This document shows, piece by piece, positions 13,225 to 23,034 of a stretch of 64,000 nucleotides of DNA. Location: positions 27,228,759 to 27,292,758 of the forward strand of contig OY783204.1 in assembly GCA_963678705.1 (NCBI GenBank), in the 5' to 3' direction. This DNA is from Panorpa germanica. Its lineage: Eukaryota; Arthropoda; Insecta; Mecoptera; Panorpidae. The notes under the pieces were generated by a model. It ran no database searches. It saw only the letters and a program-made list of their open reading frames with translations, and had not been told where the DNA came from. The translations under genes and the position numbers were made by a program. Position 1 is the first letter of the stretch. Each line of letters starts with the position of its first letter.

Positions 13225-13485
13225 CCCAGTAAACATTTTGGAGCATTTTGGAGTCACTTTGACATCATATTGGAGATGCGTGTGATTTTTTGTCATGAAA
13301 GAGCTCATTTATAGTTCAGTTTCTCACAATCGTTCATATGAAATGTCTGTTTTATCGGCTACAGATGACGGAACCACTCCACCTGTCGGAATACAAATGA
13401 AGATAAAGTTGATGCGAACTATAATTGATGTGAAATAGTGATAGAAACGTCACAAAAAGGGACACTTCATCAAATGTTTACTGGG
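13225..13485 (+). mobile_element. CCCAGTAAAC-ended MITE, copy 2
   Basis: A 261-bp element with perfect 10-bp ends, CCCAGTAAAC and GTTTACTGGG, flanked by TA on each side (aaaaTA and TAtata), which suggests a TA target duplication and hence the Tc1/mariner group. It lies 150 bp from copy 1 in the opposite orientation, so the two can fold together. Confidence 0.8.
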
Positions 13486-14244
13486 TATATACATATGTAT
13501 TCAAAACCGTAACAGATAATTAAAAATTAGCCGAAATAAGCATAAAACACTACGCTAGAAATCATACATTACATTTCTCTTTACAGATTAAATAAAAAAG
13601 GTAACAAAACACATATTAATGTAACTCTTAAAAATAATGAACAGTAAAAAATATACCATAAGTAAATTAATGACTTAAATTTAATAATAATCTCATTTAA
13701 CATTTGATTTTCTCTTATAATAAGTAATTAACTTAATACTTAACAACTGGTGAAGATTTTAAGAAAGTCTTTTTTATTTATTTTCACCCTTAAGAAACAA
13801 CCCCAACCAATACACCACATTTAATATATCGATTACAACCGGAAGTTAGTCGTTAATTATTGACGTTAACCAATCTACAAAAGCACTTAACGAACTTGGA
13901 ATTACATTAAGATAATTTGGTTTACGGGTATTAAAACTTGTTCAACAATATAAAACTGTTTAAGTTTTAATCAATTTTACAGCAGATAATGCTTTTGAAA
14001 GAAGGTTTTGATAATTAAAAATATATAAAGATTATATAGAGGAGTAGCTTAGCACAAGAAATGATGAAGGAATGTTTAAATATGCATTACTATTACATTT
14101 GCACATACATATGACATACAGTGTATGTTTTACATGTGCAATATACATGAATATATATACCTTGAATATAGTATGTATATCCAATTGTTTTCTGTGACTA
14201 TTTCACTAATTTTTTCACCATCGTACCGTAGTTTTATACAGGTA
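13486..14244. other. Non-coding AT-rich stretch
   Basis: No gene or bounded repeat recognised. A run of TATGTATAT-like motifs near 14095-14180 is simple sequence. Confidence 0.5.
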
Positions 14245-14290
14245 TTACAACCTCTTTTAAGCATAAATCTCCACCGAACTCTTGTAAGTG
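14245..14290. repeat. Partial right end of the GGCGGCGACTCAT palindromic MITE
   Basis: The sequence reading ACAACCTCTTTTAAGCATAA then ATCTCCACCGAACTCTTGTAA matches, with several changes, the terminal 45 bp of the palindromic MITE seen complete at 37113-37330. Only this end is present. Confidence 0.55.
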
Positions 14291-15160
14291 TGAGAGAGCT
14301 CTAATACTCTTACAACACGTTCACACGTTAACAAATTTAACAGCTATAACACAATAACGGGTGAAATGAATACCCCTAGAGAATGCAATTGTTTTATACT
14401 TTGTTTTCACAGAAGGTCATGCAAATGTCTATTGATTTTTGTCCAGCGTTTTAAATTGATTGTCATGCAGTCGGGGCTCTCGTTATTTGCTTCACTGCTC
14501 CACTGTTCTACTGGTCGCAACATCAAAGAATTTATCAAATGGGTCACTTTTTGTAATAACAATTGATGACTATAATCAATTCGACTTTGTAATGCATTTA
14601 TACGTAGAGAAGATATATAATTGAAATTGTAATTGGTTCATTGTGATACTTAGAGAATTCATTTAACTTTTCTGTAATTACTTTTTGCATATTATGTAAC
14701 TGTATTATGACGATAGGGCCAGTGATGTATTTATAACTTGTTGGTAATTATCATAAAGCCAAAATGAGCAGGTGGGCGGCGGTATTGTGAAAAAAAATTC
14801 TTCTATTCTATTTATTCTTTCTATTTTATAAAAAAAAAATTATAATAATTTCTAATTATAAAATTTCTAAGCTAATTAGTAAGTAAAGTAATTTATATTA
14901 ATTATTATTTGAAAAAATAGACTCAATATTAAAAACAAGGCTTCAAAATCAATTAATGTTACGTAATTTAAATTTCATGTGATTCATAAAAATGTAATAT
15001 TGCTTTAATACATCAACATTCTTTTTATTATGTGATTTAAAAATTTTAATTAATTTTTCTATGTAAATTAAAATATGGATGGAATTTAAAAGCATATTTT
15101 TAGTTAAAATTAAGGAAGGGTGACCCATTTGATTTAAATAAAACAAGGCAACGAAACATA

Positions 15161-15227
15161 AATATAGTTCAAATTGCGAGAGTTCGGCGGCGACTCATAC
15201 TTAAACATGGTTATAAGAGTCGTATAA
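15161..15227 (+). mobile_element. Palindromic MITE, left part, interrupted
   Basis: It starts TATAGTTCAAATTGCGAGAG then TTCGGCGGCGACTCATAC, the terminal inverted repeat of the family seen whole at 37113-37330. The copy breaks off at 15227, and the rest of the element resumes after a 677-bp insert with the last 44 bp repeated exactly (15184-15227 and 15905-15948). Confidence 0.8.
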
Positions 15228-15716
15228 TAATAATTATTACGAAGGAATTCTGGGAAATGGTTATATGAAAGTATATTACAGGTAAATTAAATTAAAGATT
15301 TAACATTTTCTTGACGGTTTTTTATTTCTATTAAGGGATGAAAAACCACTGAGAAAAATAATATGCTAATACTCTTCTCTTAGAAAATTAAACATAGCGC
15401 TAAGAAAGAAAAGCGTACCATGTTTTATACCACATTTTTAATGCCTCTTTTTAAAATCATTGTGTACTCTAGTTTATCATATTTACTGCACTGTCATGTT
15501 TTAAATTTTACAAAATTTGGAGTACACATATTCCTAAAACTAAAATATAAATTTAAAAAAAAAATTAACTTATTTTAGCAAAATTTGAAAATTTCTTGCA
15601 GTACAATTTTAAGATTACTAGCTTGCTACATTTTAATTCCCAGCTTAATTTTCTACCTCTCACATAGAAATTGTAATACAGTGTGCAAGATTCAACTTGC
15701 TAACGTGCTATAAGCT
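15228..15716. repeat. Older interspersed repeat, copy 1 (host of the hAT MITE)
   Basis: It begins TAATTATTACGAAGGAATTC and runs to GTGCTATAAGCT, where the hAT MITE is inserted. About 480 bp match 19522-19973 closely, apart from an extra 30-odd bases near 15388-15421. The end section (TTCTACCTCTCACAT, AACTTGCTAACGTGCTATAA) recurs in diverged form near 45290-45340. No coding capacity. Confidence 0.75.
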
Positions 15717-15897
15717 CAGTGCCGGATTTAGAGGTGTGGAGGCTCTGGGACAACGAAGCAGCGGAGGCCCCTAATTATTTTTCGAATAAAAGGAACAATT
15801 TTTTTCCGTCATGTCTTTCAAATATTTAGTACTTTGATCCCTATTGTGGAGGCCCCGGGGCAACAGCCCCGCCTGCGCTCCCTGAAATCCGGGCCTG
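15717..15897 (+). mobile_element. 181-bp hAT MITE, copy 1
   Basis: The ends are CAGTGCCGGATTT and AAATCCGGGCCTG, inverted repeats of the hAT type with one or two mismatches. The flanking octamers are TATAAGCT and TATAAGGT, an 8-bp target duplication with one change, diagnostic of hAT insertion. The interior is GC-rich relative to its surroundings and carries two GGAGGCYC blocks in a partly palindromic arrangement. There is no transposase. The copy at 19974-20154 has exactly the same length. Confidence 0.88.
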
Positions 15898-15904
15898 TAT
15901 AAGG

Positions 15905-16106
15905 TCGGCGGCGACTCATACTTAAACATGGTTATAAGAGTCGTATAAATGAATGATAGGATAATGAATATTATCTTATTCGATTCTATATACATTATAG
16001 AAAAATAAGTGAGTCAGTGCTTTTTTGTTGTATCGTCTGTTTATACGGCACAACTTGTTTCAAGTATGAGTCGTCGTCGACCTCTCGTAATTTTAACTAT
16101 AGTAGC
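15905..16106 (+). mobile_element. Palindromic MITE, right part after the insert
   Basis: It resumes with TCGGCGGCGACTCATACT and continues through GTGAGTCAGTGCTTTT to TAATTTTAACTATA. It repeats the last 44 bp of the left part at 15184-15227 without a mismatch. Together the two parts account for one complete copy of about 220 bp interrupted by the 15228-15904 insert. Confidence 0.8.
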
Positions 16107-16944
16107 TCCCCTTATGCTAAATTCCAACAAGTATATACATAAAATATATATACAAATACATAAACAGTAATAAGATAATACAATAAACAAATAAATACAA
16201 TCAAACTCCCATACTCTACTTTTTCGCTATAGATTTTATGTTCATGAATATTTAAAGCGCCTGCATTGAACTATATAGGCAACAACCATGGCGTTCGGTA
16301 TATTCTGTTGCATGCGCCTGGACTACCATTACCAGTAACGCTGCATAGTGTCAATTACCATCCATCGAACATCATTTATGTAATTAACACTAATATTGTT
16401 GTTATAGTAATTTCTAATTATAACTAAAGGTTCATATTATAATGTTGTTTGTTGTAAACTTGTCATAAGTTAGTTAATGAATATTGAAATTTGAATATGT
16501 TGATTCCGATATGACGTCAAAGTTAAATGCCCTCAAACTTTTGAGATATTTTATACTCTAGAAAATTAATTTTGACCGCTAGTAATTTTGTTTAGCTGAG
16601 ATACGCAACTATTCTTTTCTCTGCAATGTATTTCTACTATTTGGCATCCTTTTCTATAGACCGTGTTAACACTACGTAATATGAAATAGTAATAGCAATT
16701 GTTTCGTAGTACGGAGCTTAGTTAACGCATTGGATTTCTCAATCAAACATGAAATAGAGGGGAAGTATAATGGAAAGCGTAAGCAGCAAAGACTAGCGGC
16801 TCGTATAAATGTGTTACTGTCAGCATTGTCAACAGTTCTACGACCTACGACTTAGTGGTATGATTATGCGTACGTTTTCATCCCTGCTTCCCTTTTATTC
16901 AATATTTATAAAATAAATCATAATCATAAATAAAAGAAACTTAC
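16107..16944. other. Non-coding stretch next to a minus-strand exon candidate
   Basis: No gene or bounded repeat is recognised. If the exon at 16945-17009 is real, this is the start of its downstream intron. Confidence 0.45.
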
Positions 16945-17009
16945 CTTAGTTGAACAACTGGCGGTGAAGAGGGGGTTGCAAATTCCCTTCGTTGATTATA
17001 TTTTCCAAT
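16945..17009 (-). CDS. Candidate 65-nt internal exon, unidentified gene
   Basis: On the minus strand this piece is bounded by a strong acceptor, TTTTTTCTTGCAG|ATTGG, and a consensus donor, CTAAG|GTAAGT. Of the three frames, one is fully open and begins IGKYNQRREFATPSSPPVVQ, basic then Ser/Pro-rich and plausible as a disordered loop. A second frame (LENIINEGNLQ...) stays open until a stop in its last codon, and the third stops early. I do not recognise the protein. The G+C content is well above the flanks, which suggests selection. A second minus-strand exon candidate lies at 52362-52397. Joined directly in one reading, that 36-nt exon keeps the fully open frame here. The splice sites are seen directly; that the two share a gene is inference. 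Confidence 0.5.
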
Positions 17010-17879
17010 CTGCAAGAAAAAATCAACTATCAAATACAAATAACTATTAATATTCAATCAATTGGTGTCGTATTTCAAAAACACACACGTTCACTTTAAA
17101 AAAATATTCAAGTTCACATTATCTTATTTAAATAGCTAGAAGGTCAATCATTTATCATTATATATTTATTCGCAAGAATAATTTACTATTTCCAAGCTAA
17201 TTTTAATAGAAAATCTACCTGTTTATTTATACTATATTTTACATTAAAAAAACTGGTGTAATTACACGTCAAATGTATTTGCCTCTCATTCACTCTCATT
17301 GCCGTCATTGCAAATGATTGAAACTTCAAATTTTGAGGATGATTAGGTAATGATGTCCGTTGATATTCTACCTTAAGTTACTCCTTGTTGTAAGTAATTA
17401 ATATTTAAATTTATTATCGACGGAAAAATTCTATTACGGCTAGAGGTATGTACTACTTCTTAAGAAAGTTTGTCTTTCTTATACAAATCTAAAACCAACA
17501 CCATCGAGAACACATTGAACAAAAAGAAACAACGCTCTATTTTGTCTTACAGTGATCATTAAGCTAATAGTTTCTTAAACTTACTGAATTCACTTTGTTT
17601 ATTCTTACAATCACTTAGAGTATGGTAATTACATTTTTTTATAAAGTGCTCCTCTCATTGTAAAGCAAGTACAAACTACGTATCGATGAGATACGGTGCT
17701 TTTAATTATGCTAATTTACACATTCTAATTATATTCTAAAAAGCACTTGTTTGAATTTTCAGTTAGCCAATAGTAACACTAACACTAACGCCGCGACGCC
17801 GACGCCACTATATACAAAGTAATTACCAGTCGGTTTGCATTATGTTATTCTAGTAACTATAGAGCTATTGGATGAAATA

Positions 17880-17915
<36 letters not shown>

Positions 17916-18512
17916 CTTTACCTAAGTTCATTGTTTACATTTTCTCTTTGTTTTATCATTGTTTTAGCTTACACCTCTACGACGTAGAAGCTACATGCTA
18001 CGTGCTACGTCAGGCGTAGCGCTTCCCTTCTTTAGTTACTTAGTTAGTTTTATTCAAACAAATAAATAAATCGTTTGACGTAAAGGTACTTAAGAAATGC
18101 AAGTAATTATTACTTTAGCTAGAATGTAATAGACAATACAATTAATGTGGATCTCTTAAAAAGTTTTGTAATGGAATCGTGGTTTTGACAACTGGACGTT
18201 GGAAAAATTCTATTTGAAATATTACTTTTTAAGTACGACGTAAAATTGACAAAGGATTGTGAAACATGTCATGAAATTTAAGATATCTAAAAAAATTAGT
18301 ATACAGTAGTATTCAAGCATAGTAATTCTTGAAGTTTTTTCTAATCATTGATTTGTTTCAATTCGTTTTAAGGTGGTGCATGGTAAACATAGATACCTCT
18401 ATATATTTAAGGTTTATAACATTTTGTTATGTTAATAATATGTAAGGTTACATAATAAAAGCTATCTTCCGACATACATTCTATAAATTAATAAATTTAT
18501 TTAATGATAATG
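17010..18512. other. Presumed intron, with a TA microsatellite
   Basis: Nothing coding recognised. A (TA)n tract lies at 17882-17914. A patch of GACGCCG-like hexamers lies near 17788-17808. Confidence 0.45.
17882..17914. repeat. (TA)n microsatellite
   Basis: About 16 uninterrupted TA units. Confidence 0.95.
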
Positions 18513-18946
18513 TTAAGCCTCATTCCCACTCACTGTTTTGATATTTAATTACCTGTTTTTATTTAATATTGTAATCTAGATTTCAGGTTTTCGTTTAAGC
18601 ATTCCTTTTCACATTTTCACCTTTTCAATTTAAGTTTAGTTAATTTAGTTGGTGCGTATGCATAGTTAGTAATATAAATTTTGACAGTTCGACAAAATAT
18701 TATATAATATATATAATATATATTTTTCAAAAACTTACATTAAACTTCTTCTAAAAATAAATCCTATTGCATTTTGACAGATTGTCACATTTTGGAGGTT
18801 ATAATATAATACAGTTTTTCTTAATTTAATACTTTTAATGTAAAACATTGGACATTGTAAGGTTCTAAAAAAACTTAAAACATATGGTAAACAATTTAAA
18901 TTAAATACAAAATTAAATTAAAGCTGTGAGTGGGAATGATACTTTA
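18513..18946 (+). mobile_element. TTAA-ended MITE with CCTCATTCCCACTCACTG termini, copy 1
   Basis: The left end is TTAAG followed by CCTCATTCCCACTCACTG. The right end, on the other strand, is TAAAGTATCATTCCCACTCAC, so the termini are inverted repeats of about 25 bp. Inner segments such as TTTGACAGTTCGACAAAA and TTTGGAGGTTATAATATAA match 63289-63798. No coding frame. The TTAA boundary points to a piggyBac- or Kolobok-type mobilising transposase. Confidence 0.75.
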
Positions 18947-19521
18947 CACAATTATACTAAACTTTGCAAGATAATAAAATGTAGCTTTAGGTAAAAAAAA
19001 TATTATGTTTAGTAATATAGATGATAGTTAATAAGCTAATAAAAGAGTAAAGCGTTAAAGATTCAATACACAAATTTCCTTTATATTACAACCGACAAAA
19101 CGAGTACGCTGTGTTATTTTCATTAGCTTAACATTTTTACAAGAGCAAAACTTGTCATATTAATGTGACCTTTCTATAAATACGTATATAATTATTATAA
19201 AGTTTTCCTTTTATATATTAAAAATGGTAAGAATTTGTTTGAGTACCTGTCCGAACAGAAACAGGTTGTCTTTCTGCTAATTGCTAGAAGCAAAACTCCT
19301 TTATCCGAAGCTTGTACAACGATACGAAACGAAGGAACGGTGTTAAAGTCAAAAGTTCAAAGGTCATGCTGCTTTTACATACAGAGTGTTTGAAAAAGTT
19401 CTCTTCCAAGTTTATGATGTTTTAATATGTTCAACTGACTAGAAAAATTAAAAAAGTTTTTTAGATATAGGTCAGGTATAACCAAAAAAAATAATTCGCT
19501 TTCAATTAATATTTCAAGCTT
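18947..19521. other. Non-coding AT-rich stretch
   Basis: No gene, splice pair or bounded element recognised. Confidence 0.5.
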
Positions 19522-19973
19522 TAATTATTACGAAGGAATTCTGGGAAATGGTTATATGAAAGTATATTACAGGTAAATTAAATTAAAGATTTAACATTTT
19601 CTTGACTGGCTTTTATTTCTATTAAGGGATGAAAAACCACTGAGAAAAATAATATGCTAATACTCCTTCTCTTAGAAAAGTTTTATACCACATTTTTAAT
19701 GCCTCTTTTTAAAATCATTGTGTACTCTAGTTTATTATATTTACTGCACTGTCATGTTTTAAATTTTACAAAATTTGAAGTACTCATATTCCTAAAACTA
19801 AAATACAAATTTAAAACAAAAATAACTTATTATAGCAAAATTCGAAAATTTCTTGCAGTACAGTTTTAAGATTACTAGCTTGCTATATTTTAATTCCCAG
19901 CTTCATTTTCTACCTCTCACATGGAAATTGTAATACAGTGTGCTAGATTCAACTTGCTAGCGTGCTATAAGCT
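19522..19973. repeat. Older interspersed repeat, copy 2 (host of the hAT MITE)
   Basis: It matches 15228-15716 from TAATTATTACGAAGGAATTC to GTGCTATAAGCT with few changes. Unlike copy 1 it continues beyond the hAT MITE at 20163 (AATTAAAGCGTTACATTCTA), and this continuation has a diverged relative at about 45312-45340. Copy 1 is therefore cut short at its right end. The frame at 19654-19869 is part of the repeat. Confidence 0.75.
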
Positions 19974-20154
19974 CAGTGCCGGATTTAGAGGTGTGGAGGC
20001 TCTGGGGCAACGAAGGAGCGGAGGCCCCTAATTATTTTCAGAATGAAAGGAACAATTTTTTTCCGTCAAGCCTTTAAAATATTTCTTACTTTGATCCCTA
20101 TTGTGGAGGCTCAGCGGCAGTAGCCCCGCCTGTCCTCCCTCAAATCCGGGCCTG
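19974..20154 (+). mobile_element. 181-bp hAT MITE, copy 2
   Basis: The ends are CAGTGCCGGATTT and AAATCCGGGCCTG with a perfect 8-bp target duplication TATAAGCT on both sides (19966-19973 and 20155-20162). It is the same length as the copy at 15717-15897 and sits at the same point in the same older repeat. The two share one insertion event, and the older repeat was then copied with its passenger. The long frame on the minus strand here is a repeat-internal accident. Confidence 0.9.
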
Positions 20155-20162
20155 TATAAGCT

Positions 20163-20567
20163 AATTAAAGCGTTACATTCTACCTGGATTATTGGAAATT
20201 CCAAAAAAGTCTCGAAAGATAAACTCTTAATTATCAAAAAAATATATATGTCTACTATAGATTTTTCCAAATTAAATTTTACTTGATATATTGGAATCTG
20301 CTTGAATGTATATTCAACAAGAGCTGTCATTTTAAATTTCGCGCTATTTTTGAACTGTCAACATACAAGCATCATTGTGGTGACATTCTGCAGATATTGT
20401 GTTCTATTACTAACCTCAGAGTTTGTACTTTGGATTAAAATTAAAATATCGCCATTTTTTACAAAAATATTGCGTTTTTCTGTTGATTTAAAATAACACC
20501 TCTTACTGAAACATCTTTAAAATGACCGCTTTTGTTGAAAGACTCTCTCATATTGAAATATATATAT
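20163..20567. other. Repeat continuation and AT-rich DNA
   Basis: The first 40 bp continue the older repeat beyond the hAT MITE. The frame at 20302-20496 is without family resemblance. Confidence 0.4.
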
Positions 20568-20783
20568 GTAGTTCAAATTACGAGAGTTTGGCGGCGACTT
20601 ATGCTTAAAATAAGTTGTATCGTATAGATCTATGATACAATGATATAGCTCTGTCTCACGAATTATTTTATAATGTATATAAAAACAAATTCGATCAAAT
20701 TCGCCGCCGTATCGTATATTTATGTGGCTTTTATAACCTCATTTAAGCATGAGTCACAGTTGATCTCTTGTAATTTCAACTAC
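20568..20783. mobile_element. Palindromic MITE, diverged copy
   Basis: It starts GTAGTTCAAATTACGAGAG with GGCGGCGACTTATGC and ends AAGCATGAGTCACAG...TTTCAACTAC. An extra TTCGCCGCCGTATCG block lies at about 20699-20713. It is the most diverged of the long copies and probably the oldest. Confidence 0.7.
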
Positions 20784-22285
20784 ATATATATATATACATG
20801 TAAATGTATATAACGAATGATATCCTAGTTTGCCTTTGAGGTGCACTTTAACTGGATTAACAATGACTGACAGATTTGTTTTGATTGGATAATTGGCAGA
20901 AGCTATTTACTGGTCTACAGAGGTTATTCACAGCCTCGTGTGAAACGTATTCAGATCGCCTTGTCGGTTGCCTTTGTGAAACCGCAGTACCAATCACTGT
21001 AATAGTCTCAGTTAAAGTTCCCGTTAAAATTAAACAATTTCCTTGATTTTTCAATTAATTAAATATAATAAAATTATTGCATGTTTGAGTATGTATGTGT
21101 GTCTGATGATGATGCATTTTTTAAATGTTTATGTTTTGCAGAAATGTAACAATTTGTGTCAGTGTTGTAACTCGTTCTAGTGTTTAGTGCCGGGCTGTGT
21201 TTTAAGTGTTACGTCACCAGAAATTTAAGTCACGTGTGTTTGACACCAACTTTCAAATAAACTAGTGCTTCTTCTTCTTTGTCTTCTCCTGGTCAGTAAT
21301 TATTTATTTGTTTTCCATTAACACACAAATACATTTTAATATAAAAAAGTATGAGGTTAGATTATACTTGTGTATAAATCTTCTATGCAAGATATTCTAA
21401 CTTGACTAGAAAGTGGTATAAAAAAAATTCAAAATTAGGATGAGGAGGGGGGGGGGGTGAATAGGAGTAATTATCTACAAAGAGTCATGACATTACATCT
21501 TATCTAAAATTCAAGATCAAAGATCAAGATAAGAAACAAGATCAAAAATAAATAACACTAAAAAAAAATGGGACCAAATTTTTGTTTAAAATAAGTTTCG
21601 TAACAAAAGTGGGAAGGGGTTCCCCCCAAAATATTTACAAATGACGTTTGTGTTACGTAATTTGCAAAGGACACCTATAATATTTATAAAAACGAAATTA
21701 CTTTCTTGCTAACCCAATATAATTTCACATATTAAATTAATACAATATTTGAAGTGCTTTTGAAGTACCTTTTACACGATCTCCAAAACGAAAGAAAACC
21801 TCTTCTTCTTTTCTACAAATTTCAAATGATTTTCCTAAAAAAGAAGAAGAGTTTCTGATAGTTTCTTACTGATAAGATCTTCAGTCAGATTCGCTTTCGA
21901 TTTTAGTTTCATTTTGTTAATCGTCAGAATTTCGGAGTCGAGTCTTTTACACGGTACGATTCGATTTCTAATTGTACTTTAGTATTGATGTATACGATAA
22001 ACGGACTGTTCGTCTGAATCTAGCTAAGTAGTTGTCAATCTGATCTGATCATATTAAAGGCCCATTCCATTTATATAATGATATTGTTAGAAAAGTATAT
22101 AAAAAATAGTATTGCAGTTTCGGTATGTAATAAAACGTAACACAGAGTAACAAATATTACGTTAAATAACACGTGAATTTACGTTTTGTGTTCAGCGGGT
22201 TTCTAAGAATACATAAAATCAATTCTATCGATAAAGTTTAACATAAGAAATATGATTCAGATGTGACTATATAAATAACTGCACA
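20784..22285. other. Non-coding stretch upstream of the sodium-channel-like exon
   Basis: It contains a poly-G run near 21448-21457 and no supported exon. The minus-strand frame at 20857-21054 has no recognised family. This may be promoter or 5' intron of the plus-strand gene, but no TATA or initiator arrangement can be argued for in this AT-rich DNA. Confidence 0.4.
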
Positions 22286-22501
22286 TAGACCAAATCACGA
22301 GAGTTCGGCGGCGACTTATACTTAAAAGATGTTATAAGAGCGGTATAAAACTATAATACGATAATGAATTTTATCTTATTCGTTTTTATATACATTATAG
22401 AAAAATAAGTGAGTCAGTGCTTTTTAGTTATATCGGCAGTTTATACCCCACAACTTGTTTTAAGTATGAGTCACCGCCGAACTCTTGTAATTTGAACTAT
22501 A
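22286..22501 (+). mobile_element. Palindromic MITE, 216 bp, near-complete
   Basis: Both ends are present (CACGAGAGTTCGGCGGCGAC and, at the right, GTATGAGTCACCGCCGAACT). The interior ATAAGTGAGTCAGTGCTTTTT matches 37113-37330 very closely in the same orientation. It lies 170 bp upstream of the exon at 22673, so it sits in the probable intron just before that exon. Confidence 0.82.
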
Positions 22502-22672
22502 CCTTCCTTTTTAAATTAAAGAAATATATTTCGACAAGAACTTACTACTCATTACAACAAACTTAATAAGATTACTGTTAAAAAAAACCAAAGTAGCATC
22601 CCGCATGTACAATTCTACAATTTCGGAACACAATAAGAAGTCACTAAAACTTGCAATTTTTTTAATTCATAG

Positions 22673-23034
22673 TTATAATGTCTCCGGATTGCGCCGGAAA
22701 AGATTTACCCGGTGAAACCCCTGATGATGTTGGTGATGCCGACGCCGACGTTGACGCCGGTGAAGACCAACCCGGTCCAAGCGCATCACAGCAACCCCAG
22801 GCACCACAACAATCACAAAATTCCCAACAAGTTCATCAGGTGCGCCCCCTGACACGTCAATCTCTCGGAAGACGAGCAGAGGGGGCTGCACGACTTGTTA
22901 GAGAATATGGTTTTCAACCACGCAGAAAAAGAAGTGTCCAAGATGGCTCTCAACTCCCAAATCAATACGAACCAGTACCCCAGAAATTGTACGGGAGACC
23001 GCTTGAAGAAATTGACAGCTATATCTACGACGAG
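22673..23034 (+). CDS. Exon of a voltage-gated sodium-channel-like protein, N-terminal part
   Basis: An acceptor (TTTTTTTAATTCATAG|TT) is followed five bases later by ATG at 22678, then 119 codons to a consensus donor GAG|GTAAGA at 23035, ending between codons. Residues 15-30 are acidic (Asp/Gly/Ala), 35-52 are Gln/Ser/Pro-rich and 82-85 read RRKR. RPLTRQSL (56-63) resembles the F-R-P-F-T-R-E-S-L motif near the start of insect and vertebrate sodium channels. LYGRPLEEIDSYIYDE (104-119) resembles the G-K-P-L-E-D-L-D block just before the first repeat domain, and its PLEEID form recalls the DSC1/NaCP60E type. That would be the intracellular N-terminus of a plasma-membrane channel. No transmembrane segment lies in this exon. 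The ATG so close to the acceptor implies an upstream non-coding exon. The family call rests on two short motifs from memory; an unrelated Gln-rich protein is the alternative. Confidence 0.6.

Noticed and set aside
20028-20330. 100-codon minus-strand frame
   Set aside because: It lies across the hAT MITE, and a similar frame appears in the other copy at 15771-15995. It is a by-product of the repeat.
22673-22891. Minus-strand frame rich in Arg and His opposite the sodium-channel-like exon
   Set aside because: It is the complement of the Asp/Gln-rich coding sequence, and the plus strand has the splice sites and the channel-like motifs.
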